Below the pieces are notes generated by a model. That model was not told where the DNA came from. It made no database searches and was given only the letters and a program-made list of their open reading frames with translations. Position numbers and translations under genes: made by a program. Shown here one piece after another: positions 36,701-42,305 of a stretch of DNA of 64,000 nt. The stretch's first letter is position 1. Every line of letters begins with the position of its first letter. This stretch comes from Sialis fuliginosa (taxonomy: Eukaryota > Arthropoda > Insecta > Megaloptera > Sialidae): contig OY540822.1 in NCBI GenBank assembly GCA_961205875.1, positions 4,590,501 through 4,654,500 on the forward strand. Reading direction: 5' to 3'.

Positions 36701-39700
36701 TAAGAAGAACTTCGAATTTATTTTTGAAATTTTGGGAACATAATCTTGAATAATAATTATACTAACGATTTATGCAATTAAAAAAATCGATTTTTTGAAT
36801 TGTCTAATGTTTCCTCCCTTAAATTGAATCAGTGAGAATTCCACTGATTTCTTCAGTAAACGTAAAAGTCGCTGAAAATCAGTGGTATATACTAGTTCTC
36901 ACTGATCAACCATTGATTTTGGCTACAGGCGCATATACAAGGGGGTCCTAGGAGTCATGACCCCCCACCAAGAATTAAAGATATACACTAGTGTCCGGTA
37001 TAATAAAGAATTTGCTTTAAAATATCAAGAAATTTCATAACAATTTGACACCTAGCAGATAGCGTTAGCTGGAAGTTAATTTAATTTTACACTCAAGCAT
37101 ATACACTAAACTTCAAAATTAAGGAATCGCTAATTTTTTTCAATATTTTTAGGTATTTTTAAATGGCTGTAACTCCGCGAAAAATAGTCGTAGAGCAGTT
37201 AAAAAAAAGCTTGAACGTTCTAGTTTTTCAATCTTTTGTTGAAAATTTTTGTTGAATAATATCTTTTTTTGAAGATGAAACGCCGAAAAAAAAATTTCAA
37301 AAACGTATATCAATTTTGAGAGGCTCTACAGGACTTGAGAAATTTTTTTGGTCAAATCAAATAAAGGATGTTTGTAGATCAGACTTTTTTCTTTAATTTG
37401 CTTTTTTTTCTATTGCTGTACGATTTTTTTTTGACCAAGATATTTGCAATCAAAGAAAAAATTACACATTTCACTTTGAGCACCTATAACTAGGAAACAA
37501 AAAATCGTAAAAAAAATTCAAGGACAGATTTGGAAAGCTGAAAGTTTTTTCTTTAACGCCCTTTAGTTGTTTAGTTGATAACAAATTTTTTTCTTTCTAA
37601 AAAATCAACTTGAAAGTGAACTAAAAAATTGCATATTTTTCATTTTCCATAAAACATGGGGGAACTTTAAGGGAAATTATGGGATCATCAAAGTGGCTAT
37701 GTTTTTCTTAAGTTGAAAGTATCCCTAAAATATCTGTGAAACCCTGAACTGCTCAGATTTTTTTTTACTTTGTAACCTAAGCGATCAAACATGCCATATT
37801 GCTATGAGAGAGTTAAAGGATCACTTAAATTTATCAACTTTTTAGAGGTATTTTTGAATGGCTGTTTCTCCGCGAGAAATGTTCATAAAACAGTTTTTGA
37901 AGCTTAACTGTTCTTGTTTTTCAATCATTAGTTGAAATGTTTTTGTCCTTCAGGATAAATGCAAAATTTCAAAACAATTTTGAGAGCCTCCATGCGGGCC
38001 GTGGTACATTTTTTTGATCAAATAAAATGAATTATTTTTGTAAATCAAACTTCTCTCTCCAATAAATTTTTTTTTTTATTACTTTACGACCATTTTTGAT
38101 CGAGTTATTTGCATCTAAACATTTTTTGTTGCTTTCTCATTATTCTGCATTGAAATTAACAGAAAGTACAAGTTTATAAGTGGTACCTATCAAATATTAT
38201 TTAAGTCAAATTAAACAAAATTTTAATTAGATATATTTTTAATCTAGTATTTGTATTATTACTAATTGTAAGTACTTGTTAAGTATTAGGTTATTGCAAA
38301 AATAATGCACGTTTTTCCTATGCCTAGATTTCTCTTAAAGTTGTCGCCCAAAGTACTAAGTGTTGTACACAGGACTGTTGGGGGTACATTAAGCTGTAAC
38401 AGCACTTGGCAACATTAGTCTTCCCATCAATATTTGTAAAGTAGCGATAGATTTACTAAAAGACCATAAAAAGTAATTTTTTTGTACTTTTTCAAACTAG
38501 TGGTGAGAGTAAAAAAAATTTTTTTCTAATAAAATCATGAAAGAGTTTTATAGGAACTTTATTCAAGTTTTTAAAACTGCCCTTAAATTTTCTATTTAAT
38601 CATTAGATGCTGATATATTGATGATGGAAGACAAAATTATCATTTTTCAGTTAAAGTCAAATATCTCGGCAAAAAATTGAGAGGGACCAAAAAAAAACAA
38701 ATTAAAGCTGAATAAACAAGTTAACTGATCAATGCATTGGTTTAACTGAAAAAAATTTCCCGAGCACGCGGACCCTCAAGAAAAATAAAAAAAATAGGAA
38801 AATTTTTAATTATTTCTTATTATTGCGCGATAACCGTAATTCAAAAAAAATTATGCTAAAAAATCTCAAAACTAGAAACTTGAGCTTTAAAATGCTTTTT
38901 TTTATTTGGATACAACCATTTTTCACAAAGATACAGCTCTTCAAAAAACACTAAAAAAAAGTTGTAATTATTTGTTTCTTTAATTTTTTGAATAAGTGTA
39001 GATTACACAAAACATCAACAAGTGTAATATCTCACCTTTGAAATCTTTTTCAAAAAACAATTTTTTTTAGTTTTTTTACGATAACTTATATTGTCAATAT
39101 AAACATAACACAAGGCACTAGGTAAATACTATCTTTATGGTCTCGTCTATGGAGCTTAGTGATACTAACAACAAAATTTGACGTCATTCGTTCGGATGTC
39201 CGTTCCATTGCGGATCTCCTTTATTATCTATTTAAGTTTCAGTTTGTGTTCTAGAGATAACTATTTTACTGTTATGTGCTTGTTTCAGATCATTCCTGAA
39301 GCAGCTAATGGACCAACGACGCCATCTGCAGAGAAGATACTAATCAACAAGAAAGTGCTTATCATTCCAGACCTGTTTATTAACGCTGGTGGAGTTACAG
39401 TGTCGTTTTTCGAGTGGTTAAAGAACCTCAACCATGTCTCGTACGGACGTTTGACTTTTAAATACGAGAAAGAGTCAAATTATCATCTCTTACGTGAGTA
39501 CCTAATGTTGAATAATATGTTGAAAAGTATAGTAGTGGCACCAGTCTTGATCAATACCCCAGTCTTGAATTATATGTACCTACTAAATAAGAAATATTTG
39601 TTTTTAATATTTGATTATTCTCATTACTGGATATTAATCTATATACTTTTTTATCTAAGCATCGTGCGCACCCGCCATTTTAAGTAATCTCATTATGTCG

Positions 39701-41286
39701 CGACTCGCGGCGGGTGTCAGACGTTTGGCGCTATAACACTTTCAGGGACGGGGGAACGTGCTACACTTTCGTTGGGGTGCCAATCGAAGCGTTGTGGCGC
39801 GAATATGATCTAAAAGAAAGGATATTTCGAAATTTAAAAAAGGGGTGTAAAAGTTTGTGTGGGAAAAATTTTTGTTGGTCGGATTTACTTGAAACAGCAA
39901 TATTCTACAATACAATGTATATGTGCCTAAACAATAACCATTGAAGGGGTGAAAACCACCTTCAAAATTTTAATTTTAAATACTAGTAAATACATTTAGT
40001 AACTCCTGTTGTCTTAGAAACAAACGTAATTATAATAAAATTATCAGATTAGTTATTCACAAAATGTATATTATATTATTGACATTTAGTAGAGGGAATA
40101 GAGACAAAAAAGTGATGAATAGTGATGCATTCGGGAATTTGGATTTTCTCTTTATATGTTCGAAGATTAGTTGAAAATAAAAAATTTGGGAAAATCGGCC
40201 ATGTGCGTCCTGAGAAAATTGCATAGTTGTGCATTTTTGATTCATTTCGAGTGTATCGGTACACTTTTTGAAATATTGATTCAAAAGTTTGAATCAATTT
40301 ACACCTAATTGAAAAATTCTAGCACGATTAATTGTTTATTTCTTTATAACTGCTGAACCATTGGTTTTAGAGAAAAAAATTTTTGACAAAAAATATTTCT
40401 TACTATGTAAAGAATAAGAACAATTTTTTTTCTGTACACATTTTTCAGAATTTTCAATACTTTAAGTGGGGAACTGTATAGTTTGCACTTGATCGATTTT
40501 TTATTAGTTGGGTCATTTTATATGTTACAGAGTCTGTCCAAGAGTCGCTCGAGAAGTCTTTAGGCAACAAGTATGGACCAATCGAGATCACTGCCTCTGA
40601 GTCCTTCCAGAGGAAGATAGCTGGAGCATCCGAGAAAGACATTGTACACTCAGGGCTCGACCACACCATGGAACGCTCAGCGAAAGTAAGACGATTATTA
40701 ATAAAAATATAGGTATCGCTGGACCTCATGTCATTATGACTTCCACTGAATGAAATATTCCAGAATCACTATTATTATATTCTTTAGAACACCTACGTTA
40801 CGAAAAAGGGGGGAAGGATTTATAAAAACCTACCATTAATCTAGAAATTGTATTTTATTTTTTGAAAATGACACTTAAATGTAATCGCCATATTGTTTAG
40901 TTCTGTCAGATATTTTAATGATGCGGCGAAGGCGTATAATAATATATGTATGTCTTGTGTTCGTTAAAGTTTGGCGCGAAATCGAGTTGAATAGTTTTGG
41001 ATTGGTTAGTTTTCATTTGATTGTGTTTGATAGTTGTGATGTTATATCAAAAACTTCATTACGTGTTGCTGTTAGCGATGAACAAATCGTATACCCATTT
41101 TTCCACCACCTCCCTAACTGTAAGTATTTGGTCAGATTTATGATTGTTGTACATCGTTTTTTTTTGCAGGCAATAATGAAAACAGCACAGAGATTCAACT
41201 TGGGTTTAGACTTAAGAACTGCAGCTTACGTCAACTCTGTTGAAAAAATATTCCAAACCTTATCCGAAGCTGGACTGGCTTTCTAA
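9378..41286 (+). CDS. Gdh: Glutamate dehydrogenase [NAD(P)+], seven coding exons
   Basis: The product is glutamate dehydrogenase, which reversibly deaminates glutamate to 2-oxoglutarate plus ammonia; it is normally a mitochondrial hexamer. Exons are 9378-9702, 29155-29355, 31281-31672, 36025-36186, 39289-39493, 40531-40685 and 41170-41286. All introns are GT-AG, and exon lengths sum to 1557 nt (518 residues plus stop) with no frame break. Visible motifs: [17 protein letters not shown] substrate region (exon 1), PFGGAKAG with the catalytic lysine (exon 2), GFGNVG dinucleotide-binding loop (exon 3), CDIFVPAA (exon 4), ANGPTTP and [17 protein letters not shown] (exon 5), the antenna region and [11 protein letters not shown] (exon 6), [13 protein letters not shown] (exon 7). 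Length matches mature animal GDH. The start [15 protein letters not shown] lacks an Arg-rich targeting peptide, so either an upstream exon is outside view or this form is not imported. Introns are large because of transposons. Confidence 0.93.
9784..10566. mobile_element. Hairpin element 82 bp downstream of GDH exon 1
   Basis: Its ends are CATTGTTCTACAGTCATTTT and the complement AAAATGACTCTGCAGAACAATG. The arms (9784-10020 and 10325-10566) are inverted copies about 240 bp long. Both arms translate to the same conserved-looking peptide (containing [19 protein letters not shown]), which reflects the duplication rather than a real protein. The loop is AT-rich. This accounts for the apparent extension of the exon 1 frame. 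Confidence 0.75.
10567..11150. other. AT-rich intron DNA, nothing recognised
   Basis: Poly-A and poly-T rich, with a 66-codon spurious frame. A repeat-like segment GTTAGAACGTTTTTGAAGG lies at 11063. No terminal repeats were identified. Confidence 0.35.
11150..11600 (+). repeat. Dispersed repeat family A, copy 1
   Basis: It starts near AAACATATGCCAAATAAATG and includes TGCTTCCTCGTGCTAAATTC, then GGTTCAGTGGTTCATGAGTT, an ACACAGACAAACAGACACAC-rich tract and GGAACGAAAAGTGTTT. The same block order recurs at 11920-12715 (minus), 28490-29085 (plus) and 42420-43010 (plus). Its class is unclear; no transposase was seen. Confidence 0.6.
11900..12895 (-). repeat. Dispersed repeat family A, copies 2 and 3 (inverted)
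   Basis: It reads right to left as the family A order. The 12000-12090 segment holds the CTGTCTGTCTGTCTGTCCGT microsatellite, and 12730-12895 repeats the TCATGAACCACTGAAC block a second time. At 12425-12487 a 21-bp unit (AATGTCATTTTGACGTTTTA) is repeated three times. The 68-codon open frame at 12018-12224 is a by-product of this repeat. Confidence 0.6.
12900..14410. other. AT-rich intron DNA with an old repeat
   Basis: No gene was recognised. Segment 13830-14015 resembles 48120-48390 (shared TTTTGCTCCACACTTACA and TTAGCTTTTACAA...CTGCAGAAA blocks). It is therefore a dispersed repeat, probably related to the hAT MITE at 48 kb. Confidence 0.45.
14418..14585 (-). other. G-run and GC-rich fragment, possible retroelement 3' piece
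   Basis: A run of 15 G residues (14419-14433) borders a GC-rich 150-bp segment that stands out from the surrounding AT-rich DNA. On the minus strand it reads in part SFAEATDLF then GAQWALAA, suggestive of a coding fragment of a transposable element. I do not recognise the family. Confidence 0.3.
15025..15545 (-). pseudogene. Transposon-associated protein remnant (arthropod repeat family)
   Basis: On the minus strand the pieces read [19 protein letters not shown], then [19 protein letters not shown], then [21 protein letters not shown] and ITFFVPESE. This order (ENYSFVVQD, DGxAxQYKN, PCDxxGGTxKR) matches a conserved protein repeated in many arthropod genomes and thought to be transposon-encoded. 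The family name is uncertain to me. Frameshifts and stops break it. The DG and D-containing blocks may be remnants of an RNase-H-fold nuclease. Confidence 0.5.
15957..16640 (-). mobile_element. Jockey-type LINE 3' end (5'-truncated)
   Basis: The minus strand encodes the C-terminus of a jockey-clade ORF2: [10 protein letters not shown], then [48 protein letters not shown], and in another frame [18 protein letters not shown] frameshift lies near 16310. The 3' UTR (15976-16143) ends in a 17-nt T run at 15957-15975, the poly(A) tail on the minus strand. This is the classic remnant left by target-primed reverse transcription; the element is truncated at about 16640. Confidence 0.85.
17055..17644 (-). 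mobile_element. 590-bp TIR element
   Basis: Its ends are TATATGGGCAAATCCACAGA and the exact complement TCTGTGGATTTGCCCATATA, extending through CACGTTCTGTGG and GCGGCCACG for about 30 bp of perfect pairing. A 95-codon minus-strand frame (17147-17434) inside has no family I recognise. It is flanked by TA-rich sequence, so the target duplication is ambiguous. Confidence 0.65.
17700..19110 (-). pseudogene. DDE_Tnp_4-like (IS5/Harbinger/ISL2EU-type) transposase remnant
   Basis: Reading leftward, the minus strand gives DDAYARHQK (about 18440), [20 protein letters not shown] (near 18220-18160; DRGF holds a catalytic Asp) and [20 protein letters not shown]. It then gives [19 protein letters not shown] (catalytic Glu region) and, at 17904-17707, a C-terminal piece containing [17 protein letters not shown]. 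This motif order is that of DDE_Tnp_4 transposases. Internal stops, frameshifts and a triplication (18601-18866) inactivate it. It would have catalysed cut-and-paste transposition. Confidence 0.65.
18601..18866. repeat. Three exact 88-bp tandem copies inside the transposase relic
   Basis: The unit begins CTAGCAGTATATTCGGACAC and repeats at 18601, 18689 and 18777. The copies look identical, implying a recent tandem duplication or an assembly artefact. Because 88 is not a multiple of three, the duplication shifts frame within the old transposase. Confidence 0.85.
19393..19800. mobile_element. 408-bp GC-rich TIR MITE (ACCGGCA family)
   Basis: The left TIR begins TAGGGCGTTTTTCCACACAC; the right end is the complement GTGTGTGGAAAAACGGCCTA. 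Internal CCGGCA/TGCCGG motifs recur, and a second partial copy of the TIR (GCCGGTGTGTGGA) lies at 19712. The TIR style resembles PIF/Harbinger MITEs, but no clean target duplication is visible. It abuts the broken end of the LINE to its right. Confidence 0.65.
19803..21890 (-). pseudogene. CR1/jockey-like LINE: PHD-type ORF1 plus partial endonuclease ORF2
   Basis: ORF1 starts at 21886 with [20 protein letters not shown] and a following YHIGC, a PHD/C4HC3-type zinc finger. It continues after a frameshift near 21735 as a coiled-coil, Asn/Lys-rich protein down to 20763. ORF2 follows (about 20820 down to 19823): [54 protein letters not shown] and SGISDHFAV, the APE-type endonuclease motif series. 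The reverse transcriptase is absent: the element stops next to the ACCGGCA MITE. A stop interrupts the endonuclease. ORF1 would bind RNA; the endonuclease would nick target DNA. Confidence 0.8.
21891..24060. other. AT-rich intron DNA with dispersed repeat family B
   Basis: 21891-22010 may be the LINE 5' UTR. Segment 22250-22680 (ATACACTAAACTCCAAAATT, GGTATTTTTGAATGGCTGTA, GAGCACCTATAACTAGGAAA) recurs at 37105-37620 and in part at 37800-38110, all in the same orientation. No ORF with a family signature was seen; the 82-codon frame at 23140 is uncalled. Confidence 0.5.
24067..24082. repeat. GTTGCGTWTACGCAAC palindrome, copy 1 (piggyBac end motif)
   Basis: GTTGCGTTTACGCAAC is followed by TTTGGG. 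Related copies lie at 26072-26087 (preceded by CCCAAC, opposite orientation) and 27760-27775. The last is followed by GGGGATTAATGGG and TTAA, the expected piggyBac boundary. The copies at 24067 and 26072 bracket the transposase relic. Confidence 0.45.
24120..24845. mobile_element. hAT-like MITE with 8-10 bp target duplication
   Basis: It is bordered on both sides by TGTGGAATAG (24110-24119 and 24845-24854). Its ends are imperfect TIRs (ACTTGTGTAGTTCACGAACG on the left, the complement of ACTAGAGTTGAGCATTTTAG on the right). Both subterminal regions are rich in GAACTAGTTC palindromes. It has no coding capacity. It interrupts a piggyBac relic. A second, inverted copy lies at about 47998-49925, itself interrupted twice. 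Confidence 0.75.
24860..25660 (-). pseudogene. piggyBac-like transposase remnant
   Basis: The minus strand reads [20 protein letters not shown], then [60 protein letters not shown] and [15 protein letters not shown], in the order of piggyBac (DDE_Tnp_1_7) transposases. SIDEE carries a catalytic-region acid and GVDLHDN the late conserved Asp. About 100 residues are missing between YLYK and GGVDL. A C-terminal Cys-rich tail (CRQCKN then HLHTNC) is readable near 24940-24890 after stops. It would excise at TTAA sites. Confidence 0.75.
26171..26221 (-). ncRNA. Degenerate hammerhead-ribozyme-like motif of the Penelope element
   Basis: On the minus strand: AAGACT then CTGATGA, a hairpin GATAGC-ATT-GCTATT, GAAA, then TGTA and AGTCTT. 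AAGACT pairs with AGTCTT (helix I), GATAGC with GCTATT (helix II), and CTGATGA plus GAAA form the hammerhead core. One extra U separates the core from helix II. Penelope-like elements are known to carry hammerheads in their terminal repeats, and this lies on the 3' side of the Penelope ORF. Activity is doubtful. Confidence 0.4.
26326..27540 (-). pseudogene. Penelope-like element: RT C-terminal half plus GIY-YIG endonuclease
   Basis: Reading leftward: [38 protein letters not shown] and [15 protein letters not shown] (RT motif B). After a frameshift near 27290 come [12 protein letters not shown] (catalytic YVDD) and [20 protein letters not shown]. After a second frameshift near 26715 come [20 protein letters not shown] and [10 protein letters not shown], the GIY-YIG nuclease. 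This domain order defines endonuclease-containing Penelope elements. The element is 5'-truncated near 27540, and two frameshifts disable it. Hammerhead-like motifs lie on both sides. Confidence 0.88.
27837..28046. repeat. Perfect 94-bp palindrome (inverted repeat, 22-nt loop)
   Basis: The left arm 27837-27930 and right arm 27953-28046 are exact complements, starting CTTAAACTAAAATTATACAC. The loop is 27931-27952. Each arm carries a hammerhead-like core. Copies of GGGTTAATACAA at 27789-27800 and 28046-28057 bracket the palindrome plus 36 bp, a possible 12-bp duplication. Arms without visible mismatches imply recent origin or gene conversion. Confidence 0.9.
27949..28006 (+). ncRNA. Hammerhead-ribozyme-like motif in the palindrome
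   Basis: Core CTGATGA is at 27964-27970. Helix II is GACTTC (27972-27977) with GAAGTC (27982-27987) and loop TTGT, followed by GAAA (27988-27991). A 2-bp helix III precedes GTC (27997-27999, cleavage expected after C27999). Helix I is CTC (27961-27963) with GAG (28000-28002), plus GTCA (27949-27952) with TGAC (28003-28006) across an internal loop. Very short helix III is typical of Penelope and retrozyme hammerheads. An unpaired G27971 between core and helix II departs from the consensus and may reduce activity. The mirror copy is on the minus strand around 27877-27930 and lacks the distal helix I pairing. Confidence 0.55.
28060..28480. other. Intron DNA with a possible hAT fragment
   Basis: CAGGCCTGGCAATAAAAATT (28075) and CATGAGCCCCCAGGGTGGAA (28379) look like GC-rich ends of hAT-type MITEs, but I could not pair them or find a target duplication. 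Confidence 0.25.
28490..29085 (+). repeat. Dispersed repeat family A, copy 4
   Basis: It runs from AAACATCTGCCAAATAAATG to the GCAAGGAAGCAAAATGTTT end and ends about 70 bp before GDH exon 2. The AGACAGAC microsatellite part is shortened here. Confidence 0.6.
29155..29355 (+). CDS. Gdh: GDH coding exon 2
   Basis: It encodes [20 protein letters not shown], then [20 protein letters not shown] and [15 protein letters not shown]. The catalytic lysine lies in PFGGAKAG. Acceptor TTTTATAG, donor GTATGT at 29356; it enters in phase 1 and leaves in phase 1. Confidence 0.95.
29356..31280 (+). other. Gdh: GDH intron 2
   Basis: It holds the long hairpin element at 30250-31144 and otherwise featureless AT-rich DNA (29400-30249). 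Acceptor GCATATAG. Confidence 0.85.
30250..31144. mobile_element. 895-bp hairpin MITE, family H1 copy 1
   Basis: Its ends are TATACAGGGTGGGGCATTTA and the complement TAAATGCCCCACCCTGTATA. The two halves are near-complete inverted copies (about 400 bp each), so transcription would give a long double-stranded RNA. It has no ORF. It is flanked by TATA on both sides (TA target). The same family is at 50120-51014. Confidence 0.85.
31281..31672 (+). CDS. Gdh: GDH coding exon 3
   Basis: It encodes [49 protein letters not shown] and [14 protein letters not shown] (nucleotide-binding GFGNVG). The donor is GTAAAG at 31673, phase 0. This is the largest exon and its GC content stands well above the introns. 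Confidence 0.95.
32280..33130. repeat. Inverted-repeat DNA with tRNA-like B-box fragments
   Basis: GATTCGAACTCGGGAGTAG (32326) and GGTTCGAACTCGGGACCC (32558) resemble the complement of a tRNA T-arm. Their inverted counterpart GGGTCCCGAATTCGAATTCC lies at 33075. Flanking blocks (CAACCAAACGGTACTTTATA; GATCGATAATATCAAATACG) also pair as inverted copies. CGCCTCGGCGC near 32430 has its complement near 34750, outside the inserted element at 33142-34667. Confidence 0.45.
33142..34667. mobile_element. 1.5-kb TIR element (TACCGTAAAG family) with inserted foldback DNA
   Basis: Its ends are TACCGTAAAGTGCGCCAACT and the complement AGTTGGCGCTCTTTACGGTA (one mismatch). TA at each terminus suits a Tc1/mariner-type MITE. 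Within it, 33623-34200 is foldback-family DNA (AAGGTACTGGCACCAGTCTT at 33623 and CACGTATTAGGGAGAATTTA-type units). A duplicated block (TATTCATTATACAAAAT... TTTTTTCCGCCGGATCGAAT) at 34030-34140 and 34205-34315 is shared with the element at 55.2-56.6 kb. Confidence 0.65.
34813..35527. mobile_element. 715-bp hAT MITE, target duplication GTATAAAC
   Basis: The 8-bp duplication GTATAAAC flanks both sides (34805-34812, 35528-35535). Its ends are CAATCTTGTCCAACCCGCGG and the complement of CATAGGTGTCCAACCTTTTG, sharing CA...GTCCAACC. Subterminal GCGGCCC motifs occur at both ends (34831, 35463). Non-autonomous. Confidence 0.85.
36025..36186 (+). CDS. Gdh: GDH coding exon 4
   Basis: It encodes [20 protein letters not shown], then [17 protein letters not shown] and ends AGGIKAK. 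Acceptor TTCAG, donor GTACGA at 36187 (weak but GT), phase 0 on both sides. Confidence 0.93.
36187..39288 (+). other. Gdh: GDH intron 4
   Basis: AT-rich. It contains family B repeat copies at 37105-37620 and 37800-38110 and a short segment near 36960-37060 shared with 7790-7830 (TTTGACACCT[AC]GCAGATAG). No ORF was recognised. Acceptor TTGTTTCAG. Confidence 0.75.
39289..39493 (+). CDS. Gdh: GDH coding exon 5
   Basis: It encodes [40 protein letters not shown] and [20 protein letters not shown]. The usual IIAE before ANGPTT is IIPE here. The donor is GTGAGT at 39494, phase 1; the split codon CAG gives Gln before SVQESLE. Confidence 0.94.
39494..40530 (+). other. Gdh: GDH intron 5
   Basis: It holds a foldback-family end fragment at 39535-39660 (GTGGCACCAGTCTTGATCAA) and otherwise unique AT-rich DNA. 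Acceptor ATGTTACAG. Confidence 0.75.
40531..40685 (+). CDS. Gdh: GDH coding exon 6
   Basis: It encodes the antenna region [20 protein letters not shown], then [20 protein letters not shown] and [11 protein letters not shown]. The antenna is the helix bundle of animal GDH that carries allosteric (GTP/ADP) control, so the enzyme is of the regulated animal type. Donor GTAAGA at 40686, phase 0. Confidence 0.94.
40686..41169 (+). other. Gdh: GDH intron 6
   Basis: Short AT-rich intron; acceptor TTTTTTTTTGCAG with a strong polypyrimidine tract. No inserted element was seen. Confidence 0.85.
41170..41286 (+). CDS. Gdh: GDH coding exon 7 (terminal)
   Basis: It encodes [38 protein letters not shown] and TAA (41284-41286). 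It matches the usual C-terminus of animal GDH. Confidence 0.95.
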   Translation, partial: AIMKTAQRFNLGLDLRTAAYVNSVEKIFQTLSEAGLAF

Positions 41287-41336
41287 TTGATAATTTATAT
41301 CATAACAAACATATACTCTTGAAATTATCATGAAAT

Positions 41337-41427
41337 ATTAAAGTTCTGTTTTTTCCACATTGTTCTCCATTTATTTTTAATTTGTATTCAAATATGTTAT
41401 AACATTCTTTATTTACATGATAATAAA
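41337..41427 (+). terminator. Gdh: GDH polyadenylation signals
   Basis: ATTAAA at 41337-41342 and AATAAA at 41422-41427 follow the stop codon by 51 and 136 bp. They are plausible 3'-end signals, inferred from sequence only. Confidence 0.5.
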
Positions 41428-41497
41428 ATATATAAACAATAATATAAATAAGTTTTATTAATGATACTCGGTAATCTTGTTTTGAATGAATTTATTT

Positions 41498-42305
41498 GGG
41501 GTACCCATAAGTAATCAATTATTTTTAGTTAGGAAAACTTGCTTAAACTAATTCAGAGTGTTAACTTGTACAGGTACGTGTCTTATTTCGCTATCCTGCA
41601 ACATGCTACGCAATCAACAGAAGAACATTCACATCATTGCATGCTGTTTCATTTTCGATCGGGTTTTAATGCAACTATTGCAACAACAAAAATTTGTCAT
41701 GTGTATGGGGACGTACTGAAAGTTCAATAACTGCCAACGTTGGTTTAGAAAATTTTCCAATGGTGATTTTGACTTATCCGCCATTGATCGATAGAATTTG
41801 ATAATGATGCTTTAAAATCACTGATCGAAACGGATCCCAAACTGAGTATTCAGGAAATAGCAAACACTCTTCAGACTACTTGGTCAACAGTACAAAGACA
41901 CCTTCATGAAATCGGGAAGGTTTACAGACAGGGTATATGGGTCCCACATCAGTTGTCGGAGATGAATAAGGAACAATGGCAGCAAGATTAACTCAAGAAA
42001 AAAAATAAGGCAGCTGGACTAGGAAGTTTTACCACATCCTCTCTATTCTTCCGACATAGCGCCATCCGACTTTCATTTATTCCGATCCATGGAACATTCT
42101 CTAAGGAATAAAATTTTTTAGAAATATCGATGGTGTGCGAGCTCACTTAAAATCATATTTTATATCTAAAACTCTGTCAGCAAGATGGCAAAAGGTCCTA
42201 GATAACGACGGAGGTTACATAATCGACTAAATGTATAAATAAACATAAAATAAATTCGTTTCTTTGGTTGCCACTGAAATAATTGATTACTTATATAGGT
42301 ACCCC
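41498..42305 (+). mobile_element. Deleted mariner-family element
   Basis: TIRs: GGGGTACCCATAAGTAATCA at the left; the right end carries the complement, running ATTGATTACTTATATAGGTACCCC. The interior reads (plus strand, several frames) LKSLIETDPKLSIQEIANTL, then TVQRHLHEIGK, WVPHQLSEMNKEQW (the mariner WVPHEL motif) and later HPLYSSDIAPSDFHLF (the catalytic HPPYSPDLAPSD region). About 300 bp, including the first catalytic Asp region, is deleted and frameshifts are present. It sits about 70 bp downstream of the GDH poly(A) signal. Confidence 0.88.
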
